A stretch of DNA of 22,332 nucleotides from an uncultured Phycisphaerales bacterium (GTDB taxonomy: Bacteria; Planctomycetota; Phycisphaerae; WQYP01), in assembly GCA_903868035.1 (NCBI GenBank), contig CAIPTQ010000392.1:1-22332 (forward strand), read 5' to 3'. Positions within the stretch are counted from its first letter, which is position 1, and each line of letters begins with the position of its first letter. The notes under the pieces were generated by a model that did no database searches, was not told the origin of the DNA, and saw nothing but the letters and a program-made list of their open reading frames with translations. Below, in pieces: positions 16,621 to 22,332 of this stretch. Made by a program: the position numbers and the translations under genes.

Positions 16621-17361
16621 ATGGAAAAAATGCTGTGGACGACAACCGCTGCGGTGACGGCAATAGGTTTAGGGTTGGCTCTCTCATCCTGTAACGGCAC
16701 GCCCCCCAAAACCGACCCCTCCGCCGACCGCGCCGCGCGGGCCGCCGTGGTGCTCCAAGGCGTCAAATTCACCCATCCCCGCGACATCACCAATCCCTAC
16801 CTTCCCCTGGCGAACCTCAAACAGGACATCCTCGAAGGCAAGGAGGGCGCCAAGATGGTCCGCGTGGAACGCACGGCCAAGCCCGACGTCCACAAGACCT
16901 TCACCGTCGCCGGCCTGACCGTCGAAGCCTTTGTGTTTGAAGACCGCGCCTTTGAGGATGGCCAACTGGTCGAAGTGGCCACCGACTACTTCGCCCAGGA
17001 CGATGCCGGCACCGTCTATTACCTCGGCGAGGACGTGGACGAATACGACCAAGGCAAAATAATCGGCCATGCGGGAAGCTGGCTCTGGGGCAAGGACACC
17101 CCTGCCGTCGGCGTACTCTTCCCGGCCCAGCCGAAACTTGGCCTCAAGTGGCGCTCCGAAGATGTCTCCAAGGACATCGGGGAAATCGATGAAATCGTAT
17201 CCCTGACGGAAAAAGTGATGACGCCCGCCGGAACCTATGACAATTGCATCAAGGTCCGGGAAGATCTCGCCGACGGCACCACCGAATACAAATACTACGC
17301 CCAGGGCGTGGGCGTGGTCCGCGAGGCCGAGGAACTGCTGAAAACGCACACCGTTAAATGA
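16621..17361 (+). CDS. Conserved lipoprotein, function unknown
   Basis: The 246-aa product has a lipoprotein signal peptide, MEKMLWTTTAAVTAIGLGLA then LSSC, so Cys21 or thereabouts is probably acylated after signal peptidase II cleavage. The mature part is rich in beta-strand pattern: NPYLPL near residue 60, then GLTVEAFVFEDRAFEDGQLVE, ATDYFAQDDAGTVYYLGED, AQPKLGLKWRSE and TEYKYYAQGVGVVRE. This matches an uncharacterised secreted family I have seen in several bacterial phyla, all with the NPY-PL opening and the KYYA-GVG ending; function is unknown. AAGGA is 7-8 bases before ATG 16621; the open frame upstream of it has no leader. Oriented away from the protease and convergent with the tRNA gene. 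Confidence 0.85.
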   Translation: MEKMLWTTTAAVTAIGLGLALSSCNGTPPKTDPSADRAARAAVVLQGVKFTHPRDITNPYLPLANLKQDILEGKEGAKMVRVERTAKPDVHKTFTVAGLTVEAFVFEDRAFEDGQLVEVATDYFAQDDAGTVYYLGEDVDEYDQGKIIGHAGSWLWGKDTPAVGVLFPAQPKLGLKWRSEDVSKDIGEIDEIVSLTEKVMTPAGTYDNCIKVREDLADGTTEYKYYAQGVGVVREAEELLKTHTVK

Positions 17362-17388
17362 CGTTGTGGGCGCATCAGCGCCAACGTC
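17360..17388. terminator. Bidirectional hairpin between lipoprotein gene and tRNA-Gln
   Basis: The outer arms GACGTT (17360-17365) and AACGTC (17383-17388) and the inner arms GGCGC (17369-17373) and GCGCC (17378-17382) pair perfectly around an ATCA loop, with three bases bulged on the left. The stem begins in the lipoprotein TGA codon and is followed on the minus side by ATTTAA. It can serve both convergent genes. Confidence 0.55.
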
Positions 17389-17402
17389 GCGGATGCGGAA
17401 AG

Positions 17403-17473
17403 CTGGGGGATCAGGATTCGAACCTGAACAAGCAGAACCAAAATCTGCTGTGCTACCGTTACACCATCCCCCA
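17403..17473 (-). tRNA. trnQ: tRNA-Gln (anticodon UUG)
   Basis: The minus strand folds as a full cloverleaf of 71 nt. The acceptor stem is TGGGGGA/TCCCCCA with discriminator G. The anticodon arm is GCAGA-TTTTGGT-TCTGC, giving UUG. The T-arm is TCAGG-TTCGAAT-CCTGA. The D-arm contains GGTGTAACGGTAGCAC. CCA is not encoded. It reads CAA (and CAG by wobble) glutamine codons. No repeated 3' end elsewhere in the window suggests element integration here. Confidence 0.96.
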
Positions 17474-17492
17474 GGATGGCGGGTAGAAGTCT

Positions 17493-17501
17493 AGTATAAC
17501 A
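17493..17501 (-). promoter_or_regulatory. Extended -10 promoter of tRNA-Gln
   Basis: On the minus strand TGT (17499-17501) directly precedes TATACT (17493-17498), an extended -10 element. Transcription would start near 17486, about 12 bases before the tRNA. No good -35 is visible; a 10-bp-period repeat of TGTCATGCG lies further upstream at 17525-17543. Confidence 0.5.
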
Positions 17502-17563
17502 GGGGGGTATGAAGCAAATGTGCATGTCATGCGTTGTCATGCGCCTGGGCGTGAGACAATGGT

Positions 17564-17584
17564 CAGTGGCCAGTGGCCAGTGGC
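17564..17584. repeat. Heptamer tandem repeat CAGTGGC x3
   Basis: Three exact copies of CAGTGGC, preceded by a degenerate GGT, lie in the 130-bp gap between tRNA-Gln and the 3' end of the GH3 gene. The unit junction creates TGGCCA palindromes. Confidence 0.8.
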
Positions 17585-17603
17585 CGGAAAGGAAAGACCC
17601 GCT

Positions 17604-20600
17604 TCATGGCTGGGGCATCGGCGATTCGAGAACCCGGGGCGCGACAAACCGGTAGTCCACCTCGGCGGCGGGGCCGGTGATGGCGACTTTCTGGGAGAGG
17701 CCCGCGGCGGCGCTGGAATTCGGCCCGGCCCGCACGGTAATCGTCCGCGCCACATTGGTGTGCTTCTTTTCCGATAGTGCCATGCCCAACTGGTGGGGTG
17801 TGATCGTGAACTCCACGGTCTTGTCCTCGCCGGGCTTCAGCGACACGCGCTTGAAGCCCACCAGCGTTTTGGGCGGGAGGAAGAGGTTCAGCATTATGCC
17901 AACTTCGCCCCTCGCGTACGGATTGGTGACAGGCATTGGTGCCTCCGGATTCTCCACATACACCTGCACCACCTCATCCCCCGCCACCGCCCCGGTGTTC
18001 TTCACCGCCACGCGCACCACCACGTCCTCGGTCGTCGTGGGATTCTCCGTCACCTTCAAATTCGAATACCCAAACTTCGTGTACGACAGCCCATGCCCAA
18101 ACGGATACAGCACCGCTCCCGTGAAATACCGGTACGTCCGCCCCCGCGAACCCGACACCCCACCCGCCTCCATCGCATAATCCGTAAACGCCGGCAAATC
18201 TTCCACCCCCTTATAAAACGTCACCGGCAGCCGCCCCGCCGGGTTGTAATCCCCGAACAACACGTCCGCCACCGCATCCCCATGCTGCCCCGGATACCAC
18301 GCCTCCAGAATCGCCGGCACATGCGCATCGGCCCAATTCACCGAGAGCGCCGACCCCGACGTCAGCACCAGCGCCACCGGCTTGCCCCCCCCACCAGTTC
18401 CCACCGCCGCCGTCACCGCTTCCAGCAGCCGCTCCTGCACCGCCGGCAGATTCAGCGTCGTCCGGTCGCCCCCCGCAAACCCCTTGTAATGCACCGAATT
18501 CTCCTCCCGCTCCAGGTCCGCCGTGATCCCCAGCACCAGCACCACCGCGTCGGCCGCCTTCGCCGCGCTCACCGCATCCTGAAACAGCGGCAACCCGGTC
18601 ACCCCCGCCGCCTCAAAGTCCGCCGTCGGCCGCGTCCACCGCAACTGCACCCCCGCCGTGTCCCGCGGCGCGGCCGGCGCGTAACCCGTGTTGGCCGGGG
18701 CCGTCGAAGGGGCCGCCGCCGCCGGATGCGCATACTCGATCGTCACCTCATAAAATGTTCCCGCGTCCAGATGCACCGTCCCGCCGGAACTCCGCTTGTT
18801 CCCCTGATACCACTCATCCACCACCATCCGCCCATCCAGCGTCAGCCGAAACACGTCCTTCCCCGTGAAGCCGATTTGATAATCCCCCGTCGCCGGCGGC
18901 ACCAGCACCCCGGTCCACTTCACATAAAACCCCTCCGCATACGGCAGCGAATCCTTCGCCGACTGGTCCGGATACGCCAAATCCACCGCCGGATCGATCC
19001 GCGTCCGCGACGGCTGGTTCAAGTTGAACACCGACCGGTAATACGTCCCGTACAAGCCATGCACCTTCCGCGTCGCGTCCGTATAAAAACACGCCCCCGG
19101 CACCGGTTCGGCCAGCGGAATGTCCTCCGTCACCAGCGGGCAGCCCGGCGTATACAACACCTGCGTCGTCAGCGGCACCGCATTGCGGATGCCCTGCAAA
19201 ATCGTCACCGGCCGCGACGGCGTCCCGTTGTAATTGCCATACAACGCCGCCGTCGAATCCGCCGTCGGCCCGATCACCGCGATCGACCGCACCTCCTTCT
19301 TCAGCGGCAACGCCCCGTTGTTCTTCAGCAGCACCATCGACTCCCGCGCCATCCGCCGCGCCACCGCATCGTTCGCCGGGGTGTCGTTGGCCGTGGGCGG
19401 AATGTTGGCGTACGGGTTGACGGGGGCATAGGGGCTGCCGGCGGGAACGTCGAACTCCCCGAGCTTGAACCGTGCCGTGAACAGCCGCCGCAGCGACTTG
19501 TCGATATCCGCCTCCGTCAGCAGCCCCTGGCGCACCGCTTCGGCCAGCGCCTTGTACGTCGTCCCCCCGTTGAGATCGCACCCCGACCTCACCGCCGCCG
19601 CCGCCGCCGCTTCCGGCGTGGCCGCGAACTGGTGGCTCTGATAGACGTCGCTCACCGAGTCCACATCCGAGGTCACATACCCCTGGAAGCCCCACGTCGT
19701 GCGGAGAATATCCGTCAGCAGGCGCGGGCTGGCCGTGGCGGGCAGGCCGTCCACGCTGTTGTATGCCGCCATCACCGAGAACGCCTTCCCCTCGCGCACC
19801 GTCGCCTCGAACGCCGGCAGATACGTGGTGAATAAATCCACCTCCGATACCTGCGCGTCGAACCGGTGCCGCTCCAACTCCGGCCCGCTGTGTACCGCGA
19901 AATGCTTCGGCGTGGCGATGGTCGCAAAAAAGTTCGGATCGTCCCCCTGCAAACCCCGGACAAACGCAATGCCCAGCCGCCCCGTCAAATACGGATCCTC
20001 CCCATACGTCTCCTGCCCGCGCCCCCACCGCGGATCGCGGAAGATGTTGATGTTCGGCGACCAGAAATCCAGGCCGGTGTAGATCGCCCGCGAAGGCGGA
20101 AGCCGCCGCAGGGCCTCGGCATGTTTGGCCCGCCCCTCGTCGGCGATCACCTTGGCCATCTGCAGGTGCAAATCCGGGTTCCAACTCGCCGCCATGCCGA
20201 TGGCCTGCGGGAAGACCGTCGCCTCGCCGTTGCGGCCCACCCCATGCAACGCCTCATTCCACCAGTGATACGCCGCGATCCCCAGCCGGTCGATGGCCGG
20301 CGCGTCCATCTGCATCTGGGCGGTTTTTTCCTCCAGCGTCAGCCGGGCCAGCAGGTCGTCCAGGCGCTCTTCGAGGGAATAATAGGGATCAAAGAAGGGA
20401 TACTCCGGACGACTGGGCGTGCGGCCCCCGGGCCGGCCGTATCCGCCGCCGGAACCGCCGGCACCGGGATTGCCCGCGCCGGGATTGCCCCCGCCGCGCG
20501 GCGGGCTGGGTTGCCCGGGCCGCGAGGCCGCCGCACCACGGCCCGTCGCCGGTGCCGTGGCCGGCGCCACCGGCATATTGGTGCAGTTGATGACCGCCGC

Positions 20601-20651
20601 CGCCCCGGCAACCGCCGCCAGTATCAAACTCGCACGCCTGGCCCAACCCAT
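17604..20651 (-). CDS. GH3 glycoside hydrolase with inserted PA14 domain (beta-xylosidase/beta-glucosidase type)
   Basis: The 1015-aa exported enzyme removes non-reducing-end beta-linked sugars. After a signal peptide (1-22) comes a Pro/Gly-rich linker (about 30-82). The GH3 TIM barrel (85-400) shows HWWNEALHGVGR, GRGQETYGEDP, KHFAVHSGPE and the nucleophile D329 in GYVTSDVDSV, the pattern of GH3 beta-xylosidases. The alpha/beta sandwich (about 430-850) is interrupted by a PA14 domain (about 530-675, YYRSVFN...DGRMVVDEW...VQLRW); the acid/base is probably a Glu in LEREEN near 713-717. A fibronectin-III-like domain (about 880-985) ends the chain. ATG 20651 has GGGAGG five bases ahead; the frame continues open upstream but opposes the PAS gene and has no leader. 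VINC resembles a lipobox but Asn at -1 is unusual, so lipidation is doubtful. Confidence 0.95.
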   Translation of the reverse strand: MGWARRASLILAAVAGAAAVINCTNMPVAPATAPATGRGAAASRPGQPSPPRGGGNPGAGNPGAGGSGGGYGRPGGRTPSRPEYPFFDPYYSLEERLDDLLARLTLEEKTAQMQMDAPAIDRLGIAAYHWWNEALHGVGRNGEATVFPQAIGMAASWNPDLHLQMAKVIADEGRAKHAEALRRLPPSRAIYTGLDFWSPNINIFRDPRWGRGQETYGEDPYLTGRLGIAFVRGLQGDDPNFFATIATPKHFAVHSGPELERHRFDAQVSEVDLFTTYLPAFEATVREGKAFSVMAAYNSVDGLPATASPRLLTDILRTTWGFQGYVTSDVDSVSDVYQSHQFAATPEAAAAAAVRSGCDLNGGTTYKALAEAVRQGLLTEADIDKSLRRLFTARFKLGEFDVPAGSPYAPVNPYANIPPTANDTPANDAVARRMARESMVLLKNNGALPLKKEVRSIAVIGPTADSTAALYGNYNGTPSRPVTILQGIRNAVPLTTQVLYTPGCPLVTEDIPLAEPVPGACFYTDATRKVHGLYGTYYRSVFNLNQPSRTRIDPAVDLAYPDQSAKDSLPYAEGFYVKWTGVLVPPATGDYQIGFTGKDVFRLTLDGRMVVDEWYQGNKRSSGGTVHLDAGTFYEVTIEYAHPAAAAPSTAPANTGYAPAAPRDTAGVQLRWTRPTADFEAAGVTGLPLFQDAVSAAKAADAVVLVLGITADLEREENSVHYKGFAGGDRTTLNLPAVQERLLEAVTAAVGTGGGGKPVALVLTSGSALSVNWADAHVPAILEAWYPGQHGDAVADVLFGDYNPAGRLPVTFYKGVEDLPAFTDYAMEAGGVSGSRGRTYRYFTGAVLYPFGHGLSYTKFGYSNLKVTENPTTTEDVVVRVAVKNTGAVAGDEVVQVYVENPEAPMPVTNPYARGEVGIMLNLFLPPKTLVGFKRVSLKPGEDKTVEFTITPHQLGMALSEKKHTNVARTITVRAGPNSSAAAGLSQKVAITGPAAEVDYRFVAPRVLESPMPQP

Positions 20652-20691
20652 GACAGCCTCCCACGGAAAAGTGGTGCCTGAAATCCCCCGT

Positions 20692-20720
20692 GTTGTAAGC
20701 ATTTCCCCGCATAAACACAA
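20692..20720 (-). promoter_or_regulatory. Weak candidate promoter of the GH3 gene
   Basis: On the minus strand TTGTGT (20715-20720), a 17-bp spacer and TACAAC (20692-20697) precede the GH3 start by about 45 bp. The -35 hexamer overlaps the first unit of the adjacent tandem repeat. Confidence 0.3.
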
Positions 20721-20782
20721 GGTAGCACAAGGTAGCAGGCCCAAAGTAGCAGGCCCAAAGTAGCAGGCACACTCCGTGTGCC
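20717..20782. repeat. REP-like composite repeat ending in a perfect hairpin
   Basis: Two copies of ACAAGGTAGC (20717-20736) are followed by two copies of AGGCCCAAAGTAGC (20737-20764), then GGCACAC-tcc-GTGTGCC (20766-20782), a perfect 7-bp stem with a 3-base loop. All four units share the GTAGC ending. This fills the middle of the divergent interval between the GH3 and PAS genes and looks like a repetitive extragenic palindrome. Confidence 0.65.
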
Positions 20783-20862
20783 GTAGGCTTCGTCGTCCTG
20801 TTCGCTTCGGGACTGAGTTCCTCGCGCTCGCTCCCCAGGCGGCATATATCCCCCCGGCCAGC

Positions 20863-20890
20863 TTGCCGGTGCCGCCGGCAGTGATACACT
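20863..20890 (+). promoter_or_regulatory. Candidate promoter of the PAS-domain gene
   Basis: TTGCCG (20863-20868) and TACACT (20885-20890) are spaced 16 bp. The start of transcription near 20897 would leave a leader of about 26 nt containing AGGAG. Confidence 0.4.
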
Positions 20891-20922
20891 GCATCCCGCC
20901 GGCACGCCCACAAGGAGCCCTC

Positions 20923-21327
20923 ATGTTCATATTCGACCGCATGGATGCAACCCTGGTCCGGGCCGCCCTGGAGGCCCTCCCCGCCGAGATCACCGTCATC
21001 GACGCCCACGACGAGGTCGTCGCCTGGAACAAGCACCAAGGCCGCCTCTTCCACCGCCCCGAAACCAGCATGGGCCTCAACTTCCGCCAATGCCACCCCC
21101 AGGCCAGCCTCGCCAAGGTCGAGCAGATCGTCGCCGAAATGCGGGCCGGCACCCGCCACAAGGCCCGCTTTTGGATACAAGCCAAAGTCGGCGACGAGCG
21201 CCACCTCGTCGTCATCGAGTTCTACGCCCTCCGCGGCGACAGCGGCGAATATTTGGGCTGCATGGAGGTCACCCAGGATCTGGAGGACATCCGCGGCCTG
21301 ACCGGCGAAAAACGCCTGCTGGATTGA
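20923..21327 (+). CDS. Stand-alone PAS-domain protein (PAS_10/DUF438 C-terminal type)
   Basis: The 134-aa protein is almost entirely one PAS domain. LPAEITVIDAHDEVVAWNKH (about 19-38), RLFHRPETSMGLNFRQCHPQ, VEQIVAEMRAGTRHKARFWI and EYLGCMEVTQDLEDIRGLTG match the PAS domain that closes DUF438 hemerythrin-linked proteins, including the conserved CHP and the EVTQD exit strand. Here no DUF438, hemerythrin, kinase or output domain is attached, so it would sense a ligand or redox state and signal by protein contact; this is inferred. No signal peptide is present, so it acts in the cytosol. ATG 20923 has AGGAG (20913-20917) five bases ahead. It ends just before a large inverted repeat and faces the Ala-rich gene. 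Confidence 0.88.
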   Translation: MFIFDRMDATLVRAALEALPAEITVIDAHDEVVAWNKHQGRLFHRPETSMGLNFRQCHPQASLAKVEQIVAEMRAGTRHKARFWIQAKVGDERHLVVIEFYALRGDSGEYLGCMEVTQDLEDIRGLTGEKRLLD

Positions 21328-21416
21328 GATTATTGAATCATTGAACCCATTGAACCATTGATTCATTGTGTAAATATTTCAATGATTCAATGACTAAATG
21401 ATTCAATGATTCAATT
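21328..21416. repeat. AT-rich inverted repeat built from TTCAATGA-type octamers
   Basis: The left arm (about 21330-21368) carries TTGAATCATTGAA-type units and the right arm (about 21378-21416) their complement, TTCAATGATTCAAT, repeated with an 8-bp period. The spacer is about 9 bp (TGTAAATAT). The element exactly fills the gap between the convergent PAS and Ala-rich genes and could fold into a long imperfect hairpin, serving as a two-way terminator. Confidence 0.75.
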
Positions 21417-21773
21417 TCACAACGCCCCCAGCACCGCCCGCGCCAGCGCCCCCAGCGCCGCCGCCTGCAACGTCTCCACCGCCGCCCGCGCCGCCTGCGC
21501 CTCCGCCGCATGTCGCTCCGCCAGCGCCGCCATCTGCGTTTCCGTCAACGCCAGCAACGCCGCCACGCCGCGGGCGTCCAGGTTCTCCGCCACCGCCCCG
21601 GCCACATCGCCCCCACAGGCCGCCGCCCCCAGCACCGCCGCCAGCCCCTCCTCCCCCACCCCCGCCACCGCCGGCCCCGCCGCCTGCAAAAACGCCGCCA
21701 CGATTTCCTTCTCCCCCGCGCCGATTTTGTCCGACCCCCGCACCGCCCCCATCACCGTTTCCAAAGCGCCCAT
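21417..21773 (-). CDS. Small Ala-rich helical protein, unknown
   Basis: The 118-aa product is about one-third alanine with Gly, Glu and Val, and no signal peptide. The second half (ALTETQMAALAERHAAEAQAARAAVETLQ) looks like an amphipathic or coiled-coil helix; the first half (GEKEIVAAFLQAAGPAVAG) is also helical. A single Cys-Gly-Gly occurs near the middle. I do not recognise a family; short Ala-rich proteins of this kind also occur in phage-like loci, but nothing else here supports that. The start is well supported: AAGGGG at 21780-21785, six bases ahead of the ATG. The codons are heavily G-rich in third position, like the neighbouring gene. It lies between two copies of the same octamer array and is downstream of the lipoprotein gene on the same strand (51-bp gap). 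Confidence 0.65.
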   Translation of the reverse strand: MGALETVMGAVRGSDKIGAGEKEIVAAFLQAAGPAVAGVGEEGLAAVLGAAACGGDVAGAVAENLDARGVAALLALTETQMAALAERHAAEAQAARAAVETLQAAALGALARAVLGAL

Positions 21774-21791
21774 AAGAATCCCCTTGTAAAA

Positions 21792-21831
21792 TTAAATGAT
21801 TAAATGATTAAATGATTCAATGATTCAATTT
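21792..21831. repeat. Octamer tandem array TTAAATGA/TTCAATGA
   Basis: Five consecutive 8-bp units: TTAAATGA three times, TTCAATGA once, then TTCAATTT. The last 24 bp (21809-21832) are identical to 21395-21418. The array lies in the gap between two small minus-strand genes and contributes the TGA stop of the lipoprotein gene at 21825-21827. Confidence 0.85.
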
Positions 21832-22196
21832 CCCAGATACCTTTCCACCTCCCCCCACAGCTTCCGCATCCGCTCGAGCGCCTCGCGGTTCAGCGCCGCC
21901 TCATCCTCCCCCGCCGCGATCAACTCCCCCTGCCGCCGCGCCAGCGCCGCCGCCTGGTCCACCAGTGCGACAAAGTCCGCCCCCACGGCAACGCCCAACA
22001 CCTCCCGCCGCCGCGCCATCCCCGCCAGCGCCTCCCACGCCTCCGCCTGCCCCGCCAGCGCCGCCCGCACCGCCGCATCGTCTGCCGCCGCCGCCCCCCG
22101 CACCGCCGCCTCCCGCCGCGCCAACCCCCCCGCCTCCCGCGGCACCCCGCACCCGCTCAACGCCACCGCCGCCAAAACCACCCAAACAAACCGCAT
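21825..22196 (-). CDS. Small lipoprotein, unknown
   Basis: The product is 123 aa from ATG 22196. A short lipoprotein signal peptide MRFVWVVLAAVALSGC carries a clear lipobox (LSGC), so the mature protein is probably lipid-anchored at Cys16. The remainder is Ala/Arg/Glu-rich and helical throughout (AVRAALAGQAEAWEALAGMARRREVL, AALNREALERMRKLWGEVERYL), consistent with one or two long helices or a coiled coil in the periplasm. No family recognised; the size and shape recall spanin-type or other envelope-linking lipoproteins, but there is no lysis gene nearby. GGAGG (22203-22207) is six bases before the ATG, a strong start. It is followed by an octamer array and the Ala-rich gene; the two may be co-transcribed. 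Confidence 0.75.
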   Translation of the reverse strand: MRFVWVVLAAVALSGCGVPREAGGLARREAAVRGAAAADDAAVRAALAGQAEAWEALAGMARRREVLGVAVGADFVALVDQAAALARRQGELIAAGEDEAALNREALERMRKLWGEVERYLGN

Positions 22197-22222
22197 CACA
22201 CACCTCCAAAAGAACGATCATC

Positions 22223-22250
22223 AATTACCAATTACCAATTACCAATTACC
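22223..22250. repeat. Heptamer tandem repeat AATTACC x4
   Basis: Four exact copies of AATTACC lie in the divergent interval between the lipoprotein start and the right-edge gene, followed by C-rich TGCCCCCT repeats (about 22253-22268). The complement GGTAATT resembles the heptamer class of short tandem repeats known from filamentous cyanobacteria. Confidence 0.85.
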
Positions 22251-22296
22251 AGTGCCCCCTTGCCCCCTCCCCCCCTCCCGCATTAATCTAACCCCC

Positions 22297-22332
22297 ATGC
22301 GCATCGCCTCCTGCCTCCTCGCCCCCCTCCTC
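22297..22332 (+). CDS. Possible start of an exported protein, cut by right edge
   Basis: ATG at 22297 opens MRIASCLLAPLL to the edge of the window, which looks like the start of a signal peptide. No Shine-Dalgarno is visible; TAATCT (22284-22289) lies seven bases upstream and could be a -10 element of a leaderless gene. Only 12 codons are visible, so this is tentative. Confidence 0.35.
   Translation, partial: MRIASCLLAPLL

Noticed and set aside
17403..17473. Integration site of a mobile element at tRNA-Gln
   Set aside because: No second copy of the tRNA 3' end and no integrase gene within the window.
17793..19835. 680-aa Arg/His/Pro-rich plus-strand frame
   Set aside because: Composition is typical of antisense to a high-GC gene; the GH3 gene on the other strand has all catalytic blocks.
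20652..20680. GH3 enzyme as a classical lipoprotein
   Set aside because: The only Cys after the hydrophobic stretch is in VINC; Asn at -1 and Ile at -2 are poor for signal peptidase II, so I left it as a secreted protein.
20652..21215. N-terminal extension of the GH3 frame by about 188 codons
   Set aside because: It runs antisense to the PAS gene, has no leader, and the true start at 20651 has GGGAGG and a signal peptide.
21328..22250. CRISPR array or integron attC sites
   Set aside because: The units are contiguous 7-8 bp repeats without unique spacers, no cas or integrase gene is visible, and no attC core (GTTRRRY) pattern is seen.

Overview
The window looks like a chromosomal segment of a planctomycete, probably of the Phycisphaerae type. 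The clearest sign is the large secreted protease at 12740-16378. Its N-terminus carries an Arg-rich stretch followed by LLESRVLLSS, which is the LEPR-XLL sorting-type signature known from Planctomycetes. High GC, mostly monocistronic genes, multidomain secreted glycosidases, SdrD_B/P-domain modules and short intergenic tandem repeats fit this. I see no phage, IS element, CRISPR array or rRNA. The only RNA gene is a tRNA-Gln(UUG).

Layout from left to right: (1) 1-1378, minus strand: a membrane protein cut by the left edge, preceded by a UDP-glucuronate decarboxylase (UDP-xylose synthase) family enzyme. (2) 1592-4865, plus strand: a zinc-ribbon polytopic membrane protein, then polyphosphate kinase 1 with a candidate Pho-box-like repeat, a promoter and a terminator hairpin. 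(3) 5031-7938, minus strand: a secreted protein of unknown function, a small conserved cytosolic protein of unknown function, and an aldo/keto reductase with a strong candidate leaderless promoter. The first two are visibly less GC-rich than the rest. (4) 8058-9425: a beta-CASP metallo-beta-lactamase-fold nuclease. (5) 9508-16378, minus strand: an S53 (sedolisin) protease and two tandem DUF5060-type secreted glycoside hydrolases. (6) 16621-17473: a lipoprotein gene and the tRNA-Gln, convergent on one hairpin. (7) 17604-20651: a GH3 glycosidase with an inserted PA14 domain. (8) 20923-22332: a stand-alone PAS-domain protein, a small Ala-rich protein, a small lipoprotein, and the first 12 codons of a possible exported protein at the right edge.

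The carbohydrate theme is strong: a nucleotide-sugar enzyme, two DUF5060 hydrolases and a GH3 of the beta-xylosidase/beta-glucosidase type. This suggests a polysaccharide-degrading, sugar-decorating bacterium. I see no SusC/D-like transporter or regulator, so this is not a complete utilisation locus. PPK1 makes storage polyphosphate and is probably tied to phosphate supply.

The least explained part is the intergenic DNA of the right 5 kb. Nearly every gene border there carries a different short tandem repeat: heptamers CAGTGGC and AATTACC, an octamer based on TTCAATGA/TTAAATGA, and a 10/14-mer array ending in a perfect hairpin. A 24-bp copy of the octamer array sits at the 3' end of both small minus-strand genes. 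I did not find a convincing new multi-gene system. These arrays, the two unknown small genes between them, and a shared 5' element before two minus-strand genes are the best leads.
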